From positions 1 through 34,974 of the forward strand of contig JAFVWV010000045.1 in the NCBI GenBank assembly GCA_017501495.1: a DNA stretch of 34,974 nucleotides. The letters run 5' to 3'. Origin of the DNA: Bacteroidales bacterium. GTDB lineage: Bacteria > Bacteroidota > Bacteroidia > Bacteroidales > P3. The notes below the pieces were generated by a model. It worked only from the letters and a program-made list of their open reading frames with translations. It was not told where the DNA came from and ran no database searches. Below are positions 15,948 to 25,299 of this stretch, one piece after another (position 1 is the stretch's first letter; every line of letters starts with the position of its first letter). A program made the translations under genes and the position numbers.

Positions 15948-16906
15948 TTTTTGTTCCGAAGGGAAATGAGTCGTTGTTTGACGAATGATCCGAGGATTAG
16001 TATTTGTGCCCTCTTTTTCAGTATCCAGACGGGCCGTTGGTACAGTCTGCGGGTTTTGGCGGGCTGGCGGTTCCAGTCTACCTTGGCCAGCTCGGTGCGG
16101 GCGGCGCTGCGGTATTGTTTGGTGAGCAGGTAGGGGAGCAAACTGTAGGTGCGCAGGTTGTCGATGAGTTGCTTGTAGTCGGCATTGGTCTTCTCTTCGG
16201 GCTCCAGATAGCCGAGGTTCCACAGCATGTGCTCCTTGGGGTCGCGCAGGTGGTGGGTGCCCCGATAGGTGACATCCACATCCTGGTTGTAGTTGCTCAG
16301 CGGCTTGTTGAGGAAGACCGTTTTGTGTTTCAGAGCTATGCGGACCCATAGGTCGAAGTCTTCACCCAGCTTCAGGTGGGGCTTGAAGCCGCCCGTCTCG
16401 TCGAATATCGCCTTCGGCATTGCCACAGTTATGCTCGTAAGTGGCATACAGAGAGTTTTGGCATAGACCGCGCAGTAGTTTATTTCGCCTTCCTCAAACC
16501 CCTCGTCAACACCTATCGGCGCCAGCCGTTTCTTGCCGTTCTTCACGATATAATAGCCTGTGCCGTAGATGCCTGCGTCGGGGTGACGATCAATGAGTCC
16601 GGCCATCTCTTCGAGGAAAGTGGGCTCCCACCAGTCGTCGGCATCGAGGAAAGTGATATGGGGTGCCGAAGCCAAGGAAACGCCTTTGTTGCGGGCGTTG
16701 CTGACGCCGACGTTCTCCTCCAAGCGAACTATCTTGATGCGATGGTCGGTGAACGCTGCCACAATCTCGTGGCTGCCGTCGTTCGACCCGTTGTCAACGA
16801 TTATCAACTCGTAGTTGCCGAGAGTCTGTCCAAGGACACTATCTATAGTCTTGCCGACGTAGGGTGCTTTGTTGTAGAGTGGTATGATGACCGAGAATAG
16901 TGGCAT
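15944..16906 (-). CDS. Glycosyltransferase family 2
   Basis: 320 aa. Classical GT2 start MPLFSVIIPLYNKAPYVGKTIDSVLGQT, then VDNGSNDGS, NVGVSNARNKG and FLDADDWWEP (DADD 88-91), and GEDFDLWVR (~193), which holds the likely catalytic base (ED motif). The C-terminal ~70 residues are basic. It starts 7 nt after the acyltransferase gene and overlaps the next GT2 by ATGA. Confidence 0.94.
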   Translation of the reverse strand: MPLFSVIIPLYNKAPYVGKTIDSVLGQTLGNYELIIVDNGSNDGSHEIVAAFTDHRIKIVRLEENVGVSNARNKGVSLASAPHITFLDADDWWEPTFLEEMAGLIDRHPDAGIYGTGYYIVKNGKKRLAPIGVDEGFEEGEINYCAVYAKTLCMPLTSITVAMPKAIFDETGGFKPHLKLGEDFDLWVRIALKHKTVFLNKPLSNYNQDVDVTYRGTHHLRDPKEHMLWNLGYLEPEEKTNADYKQLIDNLRTYSLLPYLLTKQYRSAARTELAKVDWNRQPAKTRRLYQRPVWILKKRAQILILGSFVKQRLISLRNKK

Positions 16907-16913
16907 GGTGGTA

Positions 16914-17990
16914 TCAGGCTTTCATGGAGTTCTGGCTTTGGATGATGGCAAACCTATTCTTCAGCCACAGGAATGGGCTTTCGAAGAACTTGTAGGACAG
17001 CCAGGCGACAAGTACTGTGGCTGCGGTGATTATGCAGTATATCAGTATTGTGGATGCTGTTGCCGAGATCTGTATGCCGATGTTTCTGTAAAGGGCTGAA
17101 AGTCCGAATATCAGCAGCGGATGGATGACATAGATGCCGTAGGATATCTTTCCAATGAAATCGCACACTTTGTTTTCCAAATTGATGATGGGGTTGTGTA
17201 GCTGGCTCATGATGCAGACCAATGCCAGCAGGGCTATGGCTTGCGTTCTCACTGGCGCAGGAATGATGTTTGCCCAGGGCTGGGAGAAAAACAACGCCAG
17301 CAAACAGATAACCCCAAGTGTTCGGTTGCCCAGCAGGCTGTTGAACCAGCCGCTCCGTGTGAAGTAGAGTATGGCCCCGATGGCCCCGAGCATCATGCAG
17401 TCGAACCTTGTGACTGCGAAGAATTTGTAGGCGGTCGTTGTTCCCCAGATGAGGTAGATGCCCCATTTGCACAGAAGCCATACCGCGCACAGGGCGATGG
17501 CCCCGGCCAGCAGCCTTTGGGTCTTTCCGCGGGATGCTTTGACCAACCATGGCCAGAAGAGGTAGAACTGCTCCTCGACGCCGATGCTCCAGTAGTGCAC
17601 GATGGGCCAGATGCCGGCCGTGACGATGAATGGTATGTTGGCGCCGAAGAAGATATAGTACCATATATTGGGGTCGTTCCAAGTATGGGTGATAATCAAG
17701 GCGATGGCCATATAGGCGTAGTAGATGGGCCATATCCTCAATATCCTTCGCATGTAGAATTTGGGAATGCTGACGGTTTGGCTTCTCTCCTGTTCGTTGA
17801 GCAGCAGGTAGGTGATAAGGAAACCGCTGATAACGAAGAACATGGTAACTCCGTCGGCCACCACCGGCAGTTTGAAACCCACGGTTTCCCAGTTGCCAAA
17901 AGTGTCCTGGAACGTATGGCTCCACATGACAGAAAGGGCGGCAATGGCCCGCAGACCGTTCAATCCAGGCAGGTGGATACTTTTACTCAT
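16914..17990 (-). CDS. Acyltransferase family 3 membrane O-acyltransferase
   Basis: 358 aa with about ten membrane helices. I chose MSKSIHLPGLNGLRAIAALSVMWSHTF (ATG at 17990), which has the family's N-terminal Arg14 and His25. The 54-residue longer frame is Pro/Thr-rich antisense of the epimerase gene. FFVISGFLITYLLL, FYMRRILRIWPIYY and WSIGVEEQFYLFWPW are diagnostic of the Acyl_transf_3 (OafA/NolL) family, which O-acetylates polysaccharides in the membrane. It overlaps the epimerase stop by 8 nt. Confidence 0.94.
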   Translation of the reverse strand: MSKSIHLPGLNGLRAIAALSVMWSHTFQDTFGNWETVGFKLPVVADGVTMFFVISGFLITYLLLNEQERSQTVSIPKFYMRRILRIWPIYYAYMAIALIITHTWNDPNIWYYIFFGANIPFIVTAGIWPIVHYWSIGVEEQFYLFWPWLVKASRGKTQRLLAGAIALCAVWLLCKWGIYLIWGTTTAYKFFAVTRFDCMMLGAIGAILYFTRSGWFNSLLGNRTLGVICLLALFFSQPWANIIPAPVRTQAIALLALVCIMSQLHNPIINLENKVCDFIGKISYGIYVIHPLLIFGLSALYRNIGIQISATASTILIYCIITAATVLVAWLSYKFFESPFLWLKNRFAIIQSQNSMKA

Positions 17991-19089
17991 GCGAGACAAT
18001 GAAGTCGGCAATGCGCTGGGCGGCATGACCGTCGCCGAAGGGGTTGGCGGCGTGGGACATGGTGTGGTAGGATTCTTCGTTGGTGAGCAGGTCTGCAACG
18101 GCGTCCACTCTAGTGCTGCGGTCTGTGCCCACCAAGCGGGCGGTGCCGGCATCGATGGCCTCGGGGCGCTCGGTGGTGTCGCGCATCACCAGGACGGGCT
18201 TGCCGAAGGCGGGAGCCTCCTCCTGGATGCCGCCGCTGTCGGTGAGTATCAAGGTGCTCTGCTGCATCATGGCCACGAACTCCAGATACGACAACGGCTC
18301 CAGCAGGTAGACGTTCTTCCGGCTGCCGTCGATGATTTCCTGTACCGGACGGCGGATGGTGGGGTTGAGGTGGATGGGGTAGACGAAGTCCACATCCTCG
18401 AATTTCCCCGCCAAGTCGTTGATGGCCTGGCAGATATTGCGCATGCCGTTGCCGAAGTTCTCGCGGCGGTGACCGGTGATGAGCACCATGCGGCGACGCT
18501 CGTCGCGGCCGAACTGCGGCACCACGGCTTTGCCCGAGGCCACCACCCAATGCAGGGCGTCGATGACGGTGTTGCCCGTCACGACGATGTGGCTCTCGTC
18601 CACATGCTCGCACAGCAGGTTCTTTCGGGCGGTCTCCGTAGGGGCGAAATGCCAGGTGCAGAGGCGTCCGTTCAGCTGGCGGTTCATCTCTTCGGGCCAG
18701 GGACTGTATATGTTGCCGGTACGCAGCCCTGCCTCCACATGCCCCACGGGAATGTGCTGGTAGAAAGCGGCCAGCGCCGCGAAGGTCGACGTTGAGGTAT
18801 CGCCATGCACCAACACCATGTCCGACTGTTCTGCTGCCAACACATCGCGCATGCCGAGCAGTATGCGTGACGAAACATCGTAGAGGTCCTGTCCGGGTTG
18901 CATGATGTCAAGGTCGTATTCGGGGTGTATGTCAAACACGCCGAGCATCTGGTCGAGCATCTCGCGGTGCTGGCCGGTGACACAGACAACGACTTTGAAC
19001 TGTTCGCTACGCCGTTGCAGCTCTTTCACCACCGGAGCCATCTTGATGGCCTCGGGTCGGGTGCCGAAAACGACCATTATCTTTTTCAT
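17983..19089 (-). CDS. wecB: UDP-N-acetylglucosamine 2-epimerase, non-hydrolysing
   Basis: 368 aa, the classic WecB/MnaA length. Motifs are VVFGTRPEAIKMAPV (7-21), TGQHREM (38-44), HGDTSTSTFAALAAFY (95-110), HVEAGLRTGN (117-126), PEEMNR (132-137), TGHRREN (~211) and DSGGIQEEAPAFGKPVLVMRDTTERPE. All are hallmark residues of UDP-GlcNAc to UDP-ManNAc conversion. UDP-ManNAc would be a precursor for the polymer; no wecC-like dehydrogenase is visible in the window. Starts 6 nt after the GT2 gene. Confidence 0.95.
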   Translation of the reverse strand: MKKIMVVFGTRPEAIKMAPVVKELQRRSEQFKVVVCVTGQHREMLDQMLGVFDIHPEYDLDIMQPGQDLYDVSSRILLGMRDVLAAEQSDMVLVHGDTSTSTFAALAAFYQHIPVGHVEAGLRTGNIYSPWPEEMNRQLNGRLCTWHFAPTETARKNLLCEHVDESHIVVTGNTVIDALHWVVASGKAVVPQFGRDERRRMVLITGHRRENFGNGMRNICQAINDLAGKFEDVDFVYPIHLNPTIRRPVQEIIDGSRKNVYLLEPLSYLEFVAMMQQSTLILTDSGGIQEEAPAFGKPVLVMRDTTERPEAIDAGTARLVGTDRSTRVDAVADLLTNEESYHTMSHAANPFGDGHAAQRIADFIVSHE

Positions 19090-19095
19090 AAGTAG

Positions 19096-20010
19096 TCAGC
19101 GTTGGTTGATAAATCTGAACAGGGTGGGCGATATCCTCAGGGCAAGATATTGCAGGCGGTGACGGGTTTTGGTGCGGCTCACCCTTCTGTAGCATTGCCA
19201 GTTAACCAGAGGCAACAGGTACTGGTCTTCTTCATGGGTATTGTTGACGAATGCCATTTGGTAGCATTGAGTAAGTGCTTGATAGACGATGGTCTTGTCA
19301 ATGCCGTTCTCATTGCTGAATAATTCCGACAGTTCGTTGCCTATGGTTATCAGGCTCTCTTTGCTCCGCAACCCTCGTGTTGTCATAATGCTGCCGGGTC
19401 GCACCCGGTAGTTGTAGAGTACATCGGGTATAACCTTGATGCTTTTGGCGTGTAGGCATGCCCGCGGGGTAAACTCGTTGTCCTCGTGAAGAATGCCCTC
19501 GCGGAAGTGTAGTCTGTTCTCTATGAGGAACTCTCGCCGGTAGTACCGTTGCCACACACAGACGAAAGGTATAATACGATGCTCCAATGCATGCTGATTA
19601 TAATATGTCCACCCGTCACTTTGCTCTGGAACGAGTGCGTCGGTGGCACCATAGTCACTCTTACGGCAGGCAAAACATATCATGTCTTCGCCCTTGACTT
19701 CCTCTGAAATCCGGCTCAGCATGGTGGGTTCCACCCAGTCATCGCTGTCAATGAAAACTATATAATCGCCTTTTGCTGCCTTTAGGCCTGTGTTGCGTGC
19801 GGCACTGAGACCCCCATTCTCTCGGTCGATTATCCTCATTTGAGGAAAATGAGTTGCCCATTCTGTAAGAATTTTGCGACTGTCGTCTGTTGACCCGTCA
19901 TTGACGCAGATAACCTCGAGGTCGTCATATTTTTGTGCCTGTATACTTGATAAACATTGTTCAAGATACTGCTCCACGTTATATATGGGTATAACAATTG
20001 AGATCTTCAC
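19096..20010 (-). CDS. Glycosyltransferase family 2
   Basis: 304 aa. MKISIVIPIYNVEQYLEQCLSSI-type start, VNDGSTDDS (37-45), GGLSAARNTGLKAAKGDYIVFIDSDDW with DSDD (88-91), and HEDNEFTPRACL (~176), where the ED pair is expected. A C-terminal basic amphipathic tail follows. The start overlaps the DUF5672 stop by ATGA. The composition is moderately AT-rich compared with wecB. Confidence 0.93.
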   Translation of the reverse strand: MKISIVIPIYNVEQYLEQCLSSIQAQKYDDLEVICVNDGSTDDSRKILTEWATHFPQMRIIDRENGGLSAARNTGLKAAKGDYIVFIDSDDWVEPTMLSRISEEVKGEDMICFACRKSDYGATDALVPEQSDGWTYYNQHALEHRIIPFVCVWQRYYRREFLIENRLHFREGILHEDNEFTPRACLHAKSIKVIPDVLYNYRVRPGSIMTTRGLRSKESLITIGNELSELFSNENGIDKTIVYQALTQCYQMAFVNNTHEEDQYLLPLVNWQCYRRVSRTKTRHRLQYLALRISPTLFRFINQR

Positions 20011-20846
20011 TTTGTTTTATCGTAGATAATTGGATACCAGAATTTCTCGTTGTCGTATTTGTACCACATGTGGCAACCCAATGGCAGGGAGCTACCCATC
20101 AGTTTGTAGCATTTTTGAGGTCGCATGTCAAAGCTGAATTTCAACGCTTCGTAGGCTGTTGGGATGCGGAGAAGGCCGTTGTATTGGCATTGTGCATAGG
20201 CTTTATCTTCCTGTCCTTGTTTTTGTATGTAGTAGTTCAGGGTATTATGATGACCTGATATGGCACGGAATAGAAGCCATAGCCGTAAGTATGGTTTTCT
20301 TTTCAAGCGCTGACGATTCTCCAAACATAGTCTGGTGTATCCTTTCAAAGGTTTGTTTAGTTTCTTTGTATCAGTCAAAATATCAATAAAAGTCGATACT
20401 TTTCTCAGACAGAAGCCGCCATTGCCGACTTCCCAATAGTCGAGGTTTTCCACTTCGTTACTCCACTGACAAAGCCATGGACCTCCAACATAGTCATAGC
20501 CTTGACTGCACCAATAATCCAACTTGTCCTCAAAGATAAAAGCATCGAGTTGATAAATAAGTATATAAGAATATTGGGTAAAAGCCTGGTATAGGTCTGG
20601 CGAAAAACAGAGGTTGTTGTATGCTTTTACATTTTCGAAACAGTCTTTTCTGAAGTTTTTTTTATGGAAAGGAACTTTGTATTTGTCGTTCATCTTTTCG
20701 TAAAACGAAGTGTTAAGAGTGTCGCTACAAATGTAGTAAATATCACGATTCTTTAACACATTTAGGCATTGTTTCAGCGATGTAAGCTCGTCCCCGCTAA
20801 TGGAGGAAGAGATGATAGGAATGACAATGGCTACCTCTGTTTTCAT
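20007..20846 (-). CDS. DUF5672 family protein, putative glycosyltransferase
   Basis: 279 aa. EVAIVIPIISSSISGDELTSLKQCLNVLKNRDIYYIC, then YILIYQLDAFIFEDKLDYWCSQGYDYVGGPWL and the GNGGFCLRKVSTF motif match what I know of DUF5672 proteins, which occur with capsule and LPS glycosyltransferases and resemble GT-A folds. The QLDAFIFED segment replaces the DXD region. The reaction is not known. It overlaps its neighbours by ATGA on both sides. Confidence 0.82.
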   Translation of the reverse strand: MKTEVAIVIPIISSSISGDELTSLKQCLNVLKNRDIYYICSDTLNTSFYEKMNDKYKVPFHKKNFRKDCFENVKAYNNLCFSPDLYQAFTQYSYILIYQLDAFIFEDKLDYWCSQGYDYVGGPWLCQWSNEVENLDYWEVGNGGFCLRKVSTFIDILTDTKKLNKPLKGYTRLCLENRQRLKRKPYLRLWLLFRAISGHHNTLNYYIQKQGQEDKAYAQCQYNGLLRIPTAYEALKFSFDMRPQKCYKLMGSSLPLGCHMWYKYDNEKFWYPIIYDKTK

Positions 20847-21688
20847 TGTGCATCAAGTTGTTCGACGAGTTTGTCAGAAAGGCCACTTTCCAATTTCCGG
20901 GCAAAAAGTGCGCCGGAAGAGACAATCTTATTGTAATCTTTCTCAGTGAGAACTTGAGGATTGGCGCCGTCAGGTCCCCAGTCGATATAGCGCATATAGT
21001 TATTGACGAGTGGCAAACCACTATTGGCCAACATTGTGGGAAGACATATTTCCTCCCCGATACTCGTCATGCGGAAGCGGCGCAGATAGGAAGGATGTTC
21101 GTTTATATAATCCAATGCTGCCTCAACTGCTTTGCGAGAGAGGCTCCAATAGGTGCTGCCGCCATAGAGTTTTCCGTTGAAGTAATTGAAAGTTCTGTTG
21201 ATGCCAAGACGCCGTTGCAGGTTTACTAGTTTACGAGTCAATTGAGAACCTGCGCTACGGTGGGCGTTGGGGCGCAACCACCAATACTGTATGCGATTCA
21301 AGCCTCCCTCGCTGCCCCAGTCACTATGTGGCAACGGGAAGTGCTCTAGGAAGTTCTCGTTGCGATGTCCTTCACAGAAGGCTTTAAATTGTGCAAGAGA
21401 CGGTATCGGATAATCACTGCCTGTAATAAGGTTATAAAATTCCAATTCTGAGTACTTATAAGCTTCTCGCATTAACAGAATGATAGCTTTCAGATGCCGA
21501 TAGTCGCCCCACTCGACAGCATATTTTCTATAAAGATGCATATTGTTCCGATTATTTATCCAGGAAGTGTCTTCTTTACACCGCTTGTCGAGATGGATAA
21601 ACAGTTCAAAATCTGCATCAAACCAATCCACCAACCGATGAAGTTGTTGCAAATCATGATAAGCGGTGATGAGAATGGCTTGCCTCAT
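20843..21688 (-). CDS. GT14 core-2/I branching-enzyme family glycosyltransferase
   Basis: 281 aa. Start AILITAYHDLQQLHRLVDWFDADFELFIHLDKR (IHLDKR 31-36), EFYNLITGSDYPIPS (~102-116) and YGGSTYWSLSRKAVEAALDYI are hallmarks of GT14 (beta-1,6-N-acetylglucosaminyltransferase/xylosyltransferase-like). No DXD is expected in this metal-independent family. The donor here could be UDP-GlcNAc or UDP-xylose. It is joined to the fucosyltransferase by TAATG. Confidence 0.88.
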   Translation of the reverse strand: MRQAILITAYHDLQQLHRLVDWFDADFELFIHLDKRCKEDTSWINNRNNMHLYRKYAVEWGDYRHLKAIILLMREAYKYSELEFYNLITGSDYPIPSLAQFKAFCEGHRNENFLEHFPLPHSDWGSEGGLNRIQYWWLRPNAHRSAGSQLTRKLVNLQRRLGINRTFNYFNGKLYGGSTYWSLSRKAVEAALDYINEHPSYLRRFRMTSIGEEICLPTMLANSGLPLVNNYMRYIDWGPDGANPQVLTEKDYNKIVSSGALFARKLESGLSDKLVEQLDAQ

Positions 21689-22626
21689 TAGGATAATAAT
21701 TGTTCAAAATGTTTTTTGAGTCCTGCATAATATTGCCATACGACTTCCTCAGCGTCATCGGTCAATCGCGCTTGCATCGCAAAATTCATGTATGCTTGAG
21801 GGCTGTTTCCCAAAAGTTTCACAGTTTCGCTCATGGTATTATTGTCCGCGGCGGGATTCCAAAAGATTATTGCATTGGAATTTATTAATGTTGGCTCGGG
21901 TTGATTGCTGCTACCCGTGTATATAGGAATGCACCCGCTAAGTATAGCATCAAATATCTTTTCAGTGACATACCCAAAGGCATCTGAATTTTCGGGACAA
22001 ATGGCGAACTTAAACTGACGCATGAATGACACTTTGTCATCGTTGAACTCTTTTTGCAAAGCATCAGTATTATTACGGAATCGTCCTGCCGAGGTGATGG
22101 CTCCGATAGTGGAAAGTCTATCCATTATTTGGCTACGGATACCACTCTGATCATGACTGCAAATCAAACAGCAGAATTCCTTTCTGTCACCTATGGTAGG
22201 ATATCGCATAGCTTGGACGATTTTATTTATAGTTTTCCGATTTGCATCGGGGGGGAAGCACCAAAGTATCCATAGAGGCAGTCGCAAATAGTTACTTGCA
22301 TCAGATGTGTCAAAACCGAGAGAGAGATCGTAATGCTGCTTTTCAAATATATTTCGTTGTACAGAAAACCTATCCGCATGAAGGTTTTCTCCTGTATAGA
22401 ATATGTTGAGACCTCGTCGATTATCTTTCATTTCATCGATAGAGCCCAAAACGGATGTAAAATTGATTCGGGGCAACTTTTTATTGGGAAAGTTTGACTG
22501 TATAAAACGCGTGAACCACATTTCTTCTGGTCGTTGATCTAACCAAAAGTTGTAGTATTTTATGTTGCTATTGCGATTATAGTCCCATGTACGGAACCTG
22601 CGACGCAAAGTTTGGAATAGTTTCAT
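21688..22626 (-). CDS. GT10 alpha-1,3/4-fucosyltransferase
   Basis: 312 aa. FYTGEN (76-81), FAICPENSDAFGYVTEKIFDAILSG (FAICPENS 207-214, GYVTEKIFDA 218-227) and GCIPIYTGSS are the conserved donor (GDP-fucose) motifs of family GT10. The C-terminal part lacks the heptad repeats of Helicobacter FucT. The donor can be supplied by Gmd and Fcl encoded at the right end of the window. It is joined to GT14 by TAATG and to the deacetylase upstream by ATGA. Confidence 0.93.
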   Translation of the reverse strand: MKLFQTLRRRFRTWDYNRNSNIKYYNFWLDQRPEEMWFTRFIQSNFPNKKLPRINFTSVLGSIDEMKDNRRGLNIFYTGENLHADRFSVQRNIFEKQHYDLSLGFDTSDASNYLRLPLWILWCFPPDANRKTINKIVQAMRYPTIGDRKEFCCLICSHDQSGIRSQIMDRLSTIGAITSAGRFRNNTDALQKEFNDDKVSFMRQFKFAICPENSDAFGYVTEKIFDAILSGCIPIYTGSSNQPEPTLINSNAIIFWNPAADNNTMSETVKLLGNSPQAYMNFAMQARLTDDAEEVVWQYYAGLKKHFEQLLS

Positions 22627-23405
22627 GGTTGTTTTATCCCTACTCTGGGCAGAGAACTATATTTTGTGCTTTTGCGAATAGGTCCACCCCACGCAGTGGC
22701 TATTGTACAAAAACCTAATTCATGGCATATCCTTAATGTGTCGCTATTATGAGCCCCGTGAGGGAAGGAGAAGTGCCGCATCTCATGTCCGAGAAGGACC
22801 TCAAGTGTCTGCTTCGATTGAACAATCTCCTTGTATTGTTCCTCGTAGGTTAGTGTATCTAGTTTCGGGTGGCTCACTGTGTGTGCTCCGATGGTGCATA
22901 GTGGGTCGGCATCCATAGCAATTAGCTCCTCTTTCGATATGCCCAACTGCTCACCAGGATACCACCACATTGGAAGCTGGTTGTCTACAAAACCAGTAGT
23001 GACATAAACGGTGAACGGCACTCCGAGTCGTTTCAGCAGCGGGTAGGCAATGGTATAGTTGTCACGATAGCCGTCGTCAAACGTAATACATACCCAACGG
23101 CGTGAATTGAAAAATGAAAAATGATAATCAAAAATGTTGTCAATGGAAACAAACGAATAGCCTCTGGCCTTGTATTCTGTTATTATCTTTTCCAGATAGT
23201 CTGGTGTCACTTCCAGATCCCGTTGCTCAGGTACATCACTCCTATGCTCCACCACACGGTAACTTCGCTCACACTGCTGCACCTCGGCAGTGCTCATGTT
23301 TACATGGTACTGCTCTCGGCTAACGCAGCGGTGCAGCATCCATATCTCACCAACCACAGGGTGAGTGAGTTTATATAGTTTCCGTTTTATCCGTTGCTGT
23401 ATCAT
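22623..23405 (-). CDS. CE4 polysaccharide deacetylase
   Basis: 260 aa. Intact NodB motifs: VCITFDDGYRDNY (catalytic and metal Asp), GAHTVSHPKLD (H-x3-H pair) and FSFPHGAHN. The N-terminus (IKRKLYKLTHPVVGEIWMLHRC) has no obvious signal peptide. It is a second intact deacetylase, unlike 13355 in sequence, implying different substrates. ATGA overlaps on both sides place it firmly in the operon. Confidence 0.92.
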   Translation of the reverse strand: MIQQRIKRKLYKLTHPVVGEIWMLHRCVSREQYHVNMSTAEVQQCERSYRVVEHRSDVPEQRDLEVTPDYLEKIITEYKARGYSFVSIDNIFDYHFSFFNSRRWVCITFDDGYRDNYTIAYPLLKRLGVPFTVYVTTGFVDNQLPMWWYPGEQLGISKEELIAMDADPLCTIGAHTVSHPKLDTLTYEEQYKEIVQSKQTLEVLLGHEMRHFSFPHGAHNSDTLRICHELGFCTIATAWGGPIRKSTKYSSLPRVGIKQP

Positions 23406-24418
23406 GCTTTTTTGCCCAATAGGCTTTTCAGCAGGAACTTGGTTTCGTATTTGCGCCCAGTACGCAAGGCATAGCCGCTGGCAAGGTAGCGTATGTATCG
23501 CTGCAGAGAGTACCCCTCTTGGAAATAACGCTCGACGATGGTGCTGTAAAGAGTGAGCCTTAGATGCTTATCTAGTCTCCGACGCAGAGCGTCCTTATCG
23601 AAATGTCCCACGCTGCGGTTCTTTTCTACCATTTTTTTGCAGAAGGCTTTGCGCTCGTGGTAGTCCTGTCGCGAGGCCATCTGTGGTGCCATGAACTGAC
23701 CTGTGTAGTATTGTCTCTCTTTTTCCGTGAAGTCGGGATTTAGCCAGTCGAGCATATAGCGTCTCACTTCTGCCACCTTGCGTTGCTGTTCTTCGCGGCG
23801 TGCAGTGCAGATCTGCGTGGCGTGCATGCGATAGTGAAAGAGGGTTTCCTGAACATTGTACACCTTGGTCACCCGCATACATTCTGCCCAGAAACGATAG
23901 TCCTCTGCCGGGAAAGCCTCGCTGCTGTAACGCAGGCCGTGGTCACGGTAGAGACTCATACGGAACGTGGGGACGATGACACTACATTCAAACAGCATGT
24001 TGGCCATGCAGTCTTCATGGCGCTCGGGGAAACGCACCAACGACTTCATAGTGCCAAATCGCTCAAACCCTCCACTACATATGCCTATTTCTGGGTGGTT
24101 GTCGAGGATGTTCACTTCTCGCTCCAACCAAAAATGTTCGGCAATGTCGTCGCCATCCATACGTGCTACATACTCAGTGTTTATCAAAGCCATACCTCGG
24201 TTGAGGTTCTCGGCAAGGCCAACGTTCTTCTCGTTCTGCACAATACGCATACGCGAGTCTTCAATGCTGCGCACCACCTCGATGGTGTTGTCGGTCGAGC
24301 AGTCGTCGATGACAAGCATCTCGAAGTCGCTGTAGGTCTGCCACAGCACACTGTCTATAGCTTTGCGCACATAAGGTGCCACGTTGTAGGTCGGCATCAG
24401 AACGGTTACTTTGGCCAT
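23402..24418 (-). CDS. Glycosyltransferase family 2
   Basis: 338 aa from MAKVTVLMPTYNVAPYVRKAIDSV-type start at 24418; a 9-residue longer start at 24445 is also possible. IDDCSTDNT (37-45), NVGLAENLNRGMALINTEYVARMDGDDIAE with DGDD (88-91), and PAEDYRFWAECM, which holds the catalytic-base region. A long basic C-terminus (RRRLDKHLRLTLYSTIVER) may associate with membrane. It overlaps the neighbouring GT2 by 13 nt and the deacetylase by ATGA. Confidence 0.92.
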   Translation of the reverse strand: MAKVTVLMPTYNVAPYVRKAIDSVLWQTYSDFEMLVIDDCSTDNTIEVVRSIEDSRMRIVQNEKNVGLAENLNRGMALINTEYVARMDGDDIAEHFWLEREVNILDNHPEIGICSGGFERFGTMKSLVRFPERHEDCMANMLFECSVIVPTFRMSLYRDHGLRYSSEAFPAEDYRFWAECMRVTKVYNVQETLFHYRMHATQICTARREEQQRKVAEVRRYMLDWLNPDFTEKERQYYTGQFMAPQMASRQDYHERKAFCKKMVEKNRSVGHFDKDALRRRLDKHLRLTLYSTIVERYFQEGYSLQRYIRYLASGYALRTGRKYETKFLLKSLLGKKA

Positions 24419-25299
24419 TGTTTCAGATTGTATAGTGTATGCCAAAAAGTGATAGCTGGGAAAGACGACATGCGCTTTCGGACTTGTTGTTTCACACCGG
24501 AGGTGAAATTGTATTTTCGCTCATAGCAGACCCAGAGTTTGCCCCAGCCGCGGGCATAGTCTTTAGCTTTTACCCCGCAATGGTCAATAATGTATTCCAG
24601 TACATTGGCGCCTTCAAGGAGGGTGAGTCCGCGATGCTCGGCATCGGAGGAGATATTACTGCCATGTTGCCGGTAGTAGCTTAATGGTTCGCACACTTCT
24701 ACCACATCACCTTGTTCAGCCATAAGCGAATAGAAGAACCAGTCGCCGCAAAGGCGCATATTTTCGTATCGGTACGTCTCCGACGGGCGAAACCTGTCGC
24801 GGCGGAAGATACACTCACTAACATTGGCTATGGAGTTGCATACAGCCAATTTCTTGCGGATAAAGTCGACACCATTGTAGATATTCACACTGCCGCTTTG
24901 CGGAGTCTCCCACATCTTGTTGCCCTGTTCATCCACCCACCACGTGGCTGCATAGACAAGCACACTGTCTGGCACTTTGGACACCTCGGCCATGAGTCGT
25001 TCGAGGAAGGTGGGCTCGGCGTAGTCATCGCTCTCGGCCACCCATATCCACTCACCTTGCGCAAGTGCTATTCCCTTGTCCCACTGGCGGAAAGCCGAGC
25101 CACTGTTGGATTCGTTAAAAACAATATGGCTCACTCGCGGGTTGCCTCTGTAGCCATTCATTATTTCGCGGCTCCCGTCCGTCGAGCAGTCGTCGAGCAG
25201 TATTAGTTCGAAGTCCGGGAATGTTTGTCCTAGGATGCTCGTAATGCGTTGCTGCAGATATGGAGCGTGATTATAATTGGGAACTATGACGGATATCAT
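24406..25299 (-). CDS. Glycosyltransferase family 2
   Basis: 297 aa. MISVIVPNYNHAPYLQQRITSILGQT-type start, LLDDCSTDGSREI (35-46), QGEWIWVAESDDYAEP with ESDD (89-92) and GDWFFYSLMAEQGDVVEV (~190). The acceptor is unknown. It overlaps the preceding gene by 29 nt, which is unusually long but both starts look genuine. GC-rich compared with the gene upstream of it. Confidence 0.92.
   Translation of the reverse strand: MISVIVPNYNHAPYLQQRITSILGQTFPDFELILLDDCSTDGSREIMNGYRGNPRVSHIVFNESNSGSAFRQWDKGIALAQGEWIWVAESDDYAEPTFLERLMAEVSKVPDSVLVYAATWWVDEQGNKMWETPQSGSVNIYNGVDFIRKKLAVCNSIANVSECIFRRDRFRPSETYRYENMRLCGDWFFYSLMAEQGDVVEVCEPLSYYRQHGSNISSDAEHRGLTLLEGANVLEYIIDHCGVKAKDYARGWGKLWVCYERKYNFTSGVKQQVRKRMSSFPAITFWHTLYNLKQWPK

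Noticed and set aside
15948-16349. N-terminal extension of the GT2 frame
   Set aside because: It is a shadow of the upstream GT2 gene, and the ATG at 15947 begins the GT-A domain with an ATGA junction.
17991-18152. N-terminal extension of the acyltransferase frame
   Set aside because: It is a Pro/Thr-rich shadow of the epimerase. MSKSIHLPGLNGLRA is the family start.
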